A stretch of 64,000 nucleotides of DNA from Syntrophaceticus sp050949745 (GTDB lineage: Bacteria; Bacillota; DSM-12270; Thermacetogeniales; Thermacetogeniaceae), in contig JBMNGF010000010.1 of the NCBI GenBank assembly GCA_050949745.1, positions 1 through 64,000 on the forward strand, read 5' to 3'. Below the pieces are notes generated by a model. That model saw only the letters and a list, made by a program, of their open reading frames with translations, ran no database searches and had not been told where the DNA came from. A program made the position numbers and the translations under genes. Within the stretch, counting starts at the first letter, position 1. Every line of letters starts with the position of its first letter. This document shows positions 62,489 through 64,000 of this stretch, one piece after another.

Positions 62489-64000
62489 ACCTTTTCCAAC
62501 TCCTCAATATGCTTATTAATTAAAATATCTGCCTCTTGATCCTTGATCATTAGAGACAATCCACCTGTTCGTCCCAGAACAGTTGAGGAAACTCCCATTT
62601 CTTTCGCAGTTTGGAGCACTCCATCTACTTTTCGAGGAGCGCAGGCAACCACAATGCATGATTGTACCTCACCGAAAAGCAATGCATCTTTCCTACCGTT
62701 AAAGGGTAGTTGGAGAGTTGCTCCCATTTTGCCGGAAATGCAGCACTCTGCTACAGCTACAGCAAGGCCGCCCTCAGCACAGTCATGAGCACTTTTTATT
62801 TTCCCATCCCTGATCAGTTTCCGGCAGCACAACTGCACTTTGATTTCATCATCCAGATTCAGGTCAGGTACAGTTCCTTGCTCCATACCATATACAACAG
62901 CCAGATATTCACTGGCCCCTAGCTGGGGAGTAAACTTGCCAAGCAGTATAATTTCGTCTCCCGGAGCCTGGAAGGCACTTGTGACATATTTCTCTATATC
63001 AGGCAGGATTCCTGCCATTCCTACAATTGGAGTGGGGTTAATTGCTTCCCCTTTAGATTCATTATTAAGACTCACATTCCCACTGATCACCGGGATTTCC
63101 ATCAAGCGACAGGCCTCACTCATCCCCTCTACAACCTGATGGAACTGCCAGAATATCTCTGGTTTCTCAGGATTGCCGAAGTTCAGACCATCGGTAAGAG
63201 CAAGGGGTTCGGCTCCTACACAGGAAAGGTTTCTGGCCGCCTCAGCAACTGCAATGGCGCCTCCCCGGCGGGGATCAAGATAACAGTAGCGAGAATTCCC
63301 ATCTATAGTCAGAGCAATTCCCTTATCGGTTCCCTTGATGCGCAGGACAGCTGCATCTGCACCAGGGCCGACAACAGTATTAAGCATAGCCATATGGTCA
63401 TACTGGTTGTAGATCCACTCTTTGCTGGCAATGTTTGGAGATGCCAGGAGCCTCTCCAAAATATCATCACAGCTCTCCGGAACTGGAAGCTCATCTGGTG
63501 TCCAAGCACGCAGCCTTTGGTAATACTCTGGTTCTCGCTGCTCTGGATACCAAACCGGAGACTCGGTTAAGGCCTTTACAGGTATCTCGGCCACTATTTC
63601 TTCACCTTCACGCACCCGGTAGATCCCGTCAGCGGTCACCCTGCCCACAACAGCCATCTTCCACATTATACTTATCGAAAATTTCTCTGGCTGTTTTTTC
63701 ATCTTGTGGTTCAATAACCAGCAGCATCCTCTCTTGTGACTCAGAGAGCATGATATCATAGGGGGTCATCCCCTCCTCCCGCTGGGGAACCAAGGATACA
63801 TCGATCTCCATTCCTGTGCCAGCCCTGCCTGCCATCTCAGCACTGGAACTGGTAAGGCCGGCAGCTCCCATATCCTGTATGCCAACCACATAACCCTTTT
63901 CCATCAGTTCCAGGCAGGCTTCGATGAGTAGGTTTTCTAAAAACGGGTCACCCCTCTGTATGTCCGGGGCTTCAGTTTCTTCACTCAACTCTTCTGAGGC
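62458..64000 (-). pseudogene. purL: phosphoribosylformylglycinamidine synthase II (5' end outside window), one frameshift
   Basis: The frame is open to the window edge (ASEELSEETEAPD...) and reads PurL with GVIQDMGAAGLTSSSAEMA-type and MLSESQERMLLV motifs. Near 63657-63662 one extra G (GTGGAAGATGGCT) shifts the frame from KYNVE to MAVVGRVTADGIYRV, after which YNQYDHMAMLNTVVGPG, DGLNFGNPEKPE and ISGNVSLNN continue to TAG at 62458. The gene is the small PurL type that works with PurS and PurQ. Upstream part not visible. Confidence 0.82.

Overview
The window reads as chromosome of an anaerobic, endospore-forming Clostridia-type Firmicute (Peptococcaceae/Syntrophomonadaceae-like). Two tricistronic GerA-type germinant receptor operons show sporulation, hypFCDE implies a [NiFe] hydrogenase elsewhere in the genome, and gene order (gatCAB-ligA-ppaC-pcrA; hisZ/hisG...hisIE; purLFMNHD) is typical of that group. 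Most genes lie on the minus strand. No rRNA, tRNA or CRISPR was recognised.

Layout. 1-0.44 kb: 3' end of an unknown gene. 0.6-6.9 kb (-): nurA-herA-mre11-rad50 end-resection operon, with Rad50 encoded in three separate reading frames. 7.0-7.8 kb: CPBP membrane protease. 8.0-12.6 kb (-): hypF-hypC-hypD-hypE maturation genes. 12.6-14.4 kb (+): CNNM/CorC transporter behind a structured leader and between two copies of a palindromic repeat. 14.6-25.3 kb: glycogen-type polysaccharide island (DUF4912, GH57, sugar-nucleotidyltransferase/phosphomannomutase fusion, GT4, CBM25) split by a 4 kb mobile zone holding an IS1182-family element and a group II intron. 25.6-29.6 kb (+): germination operon 1. 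29.7-34.1 kb (-): homocitrate/Re-citrate synthase-like enzyme, two-subunit aconitase/isopropylmalate-isomerase-type dehydratase and NAD-type isocitrate dehydrogenase, best read as a route from acetyl-CoA and oxaloacetate to 2-oxoglutarate. 34.3-43.8 kb (-): gatCAB, ligA, pyrophosphatase, pcrA. 43.8-48.9 kb (-): his operon lacking hisH, hisD and hisC. 49.1-53.4 kb (-): germination operon 2, whose third gene is broken. 53.7-55.3 kb (+): secreted amidase-domain protein and a Cys-rich hypothetical. 55.5-64 kb (-): purine operon purL-F-M-N-H-D plus an HD-domain gene; purL, purM, purH and purD all carry frameshifts.

The most unusual signal is a set of short intergenic repeat families: A (TGAGTCA/TGACAC...GGGGACGG), B (GGTGCCAGGCACC), C (TAGTCGTTAGT...TTGGAAAAAGAT) and D (GATGTCGGA...). 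Copies repeatedly begin exactly on, or directly after, the stop codon of the gene they follow, so that the repeat itself supplies the stop. They are also the landing site of the IS1182 element, lie next to the group II intron, and occupy the two his-operon junctions where hisD/hisC and hisH are commonly found.

The last 15 kb contains at least eleven apparent frame shifts in five genes while neighbours are intact. The sequence alone cannot separate gene decay from assembly error there.
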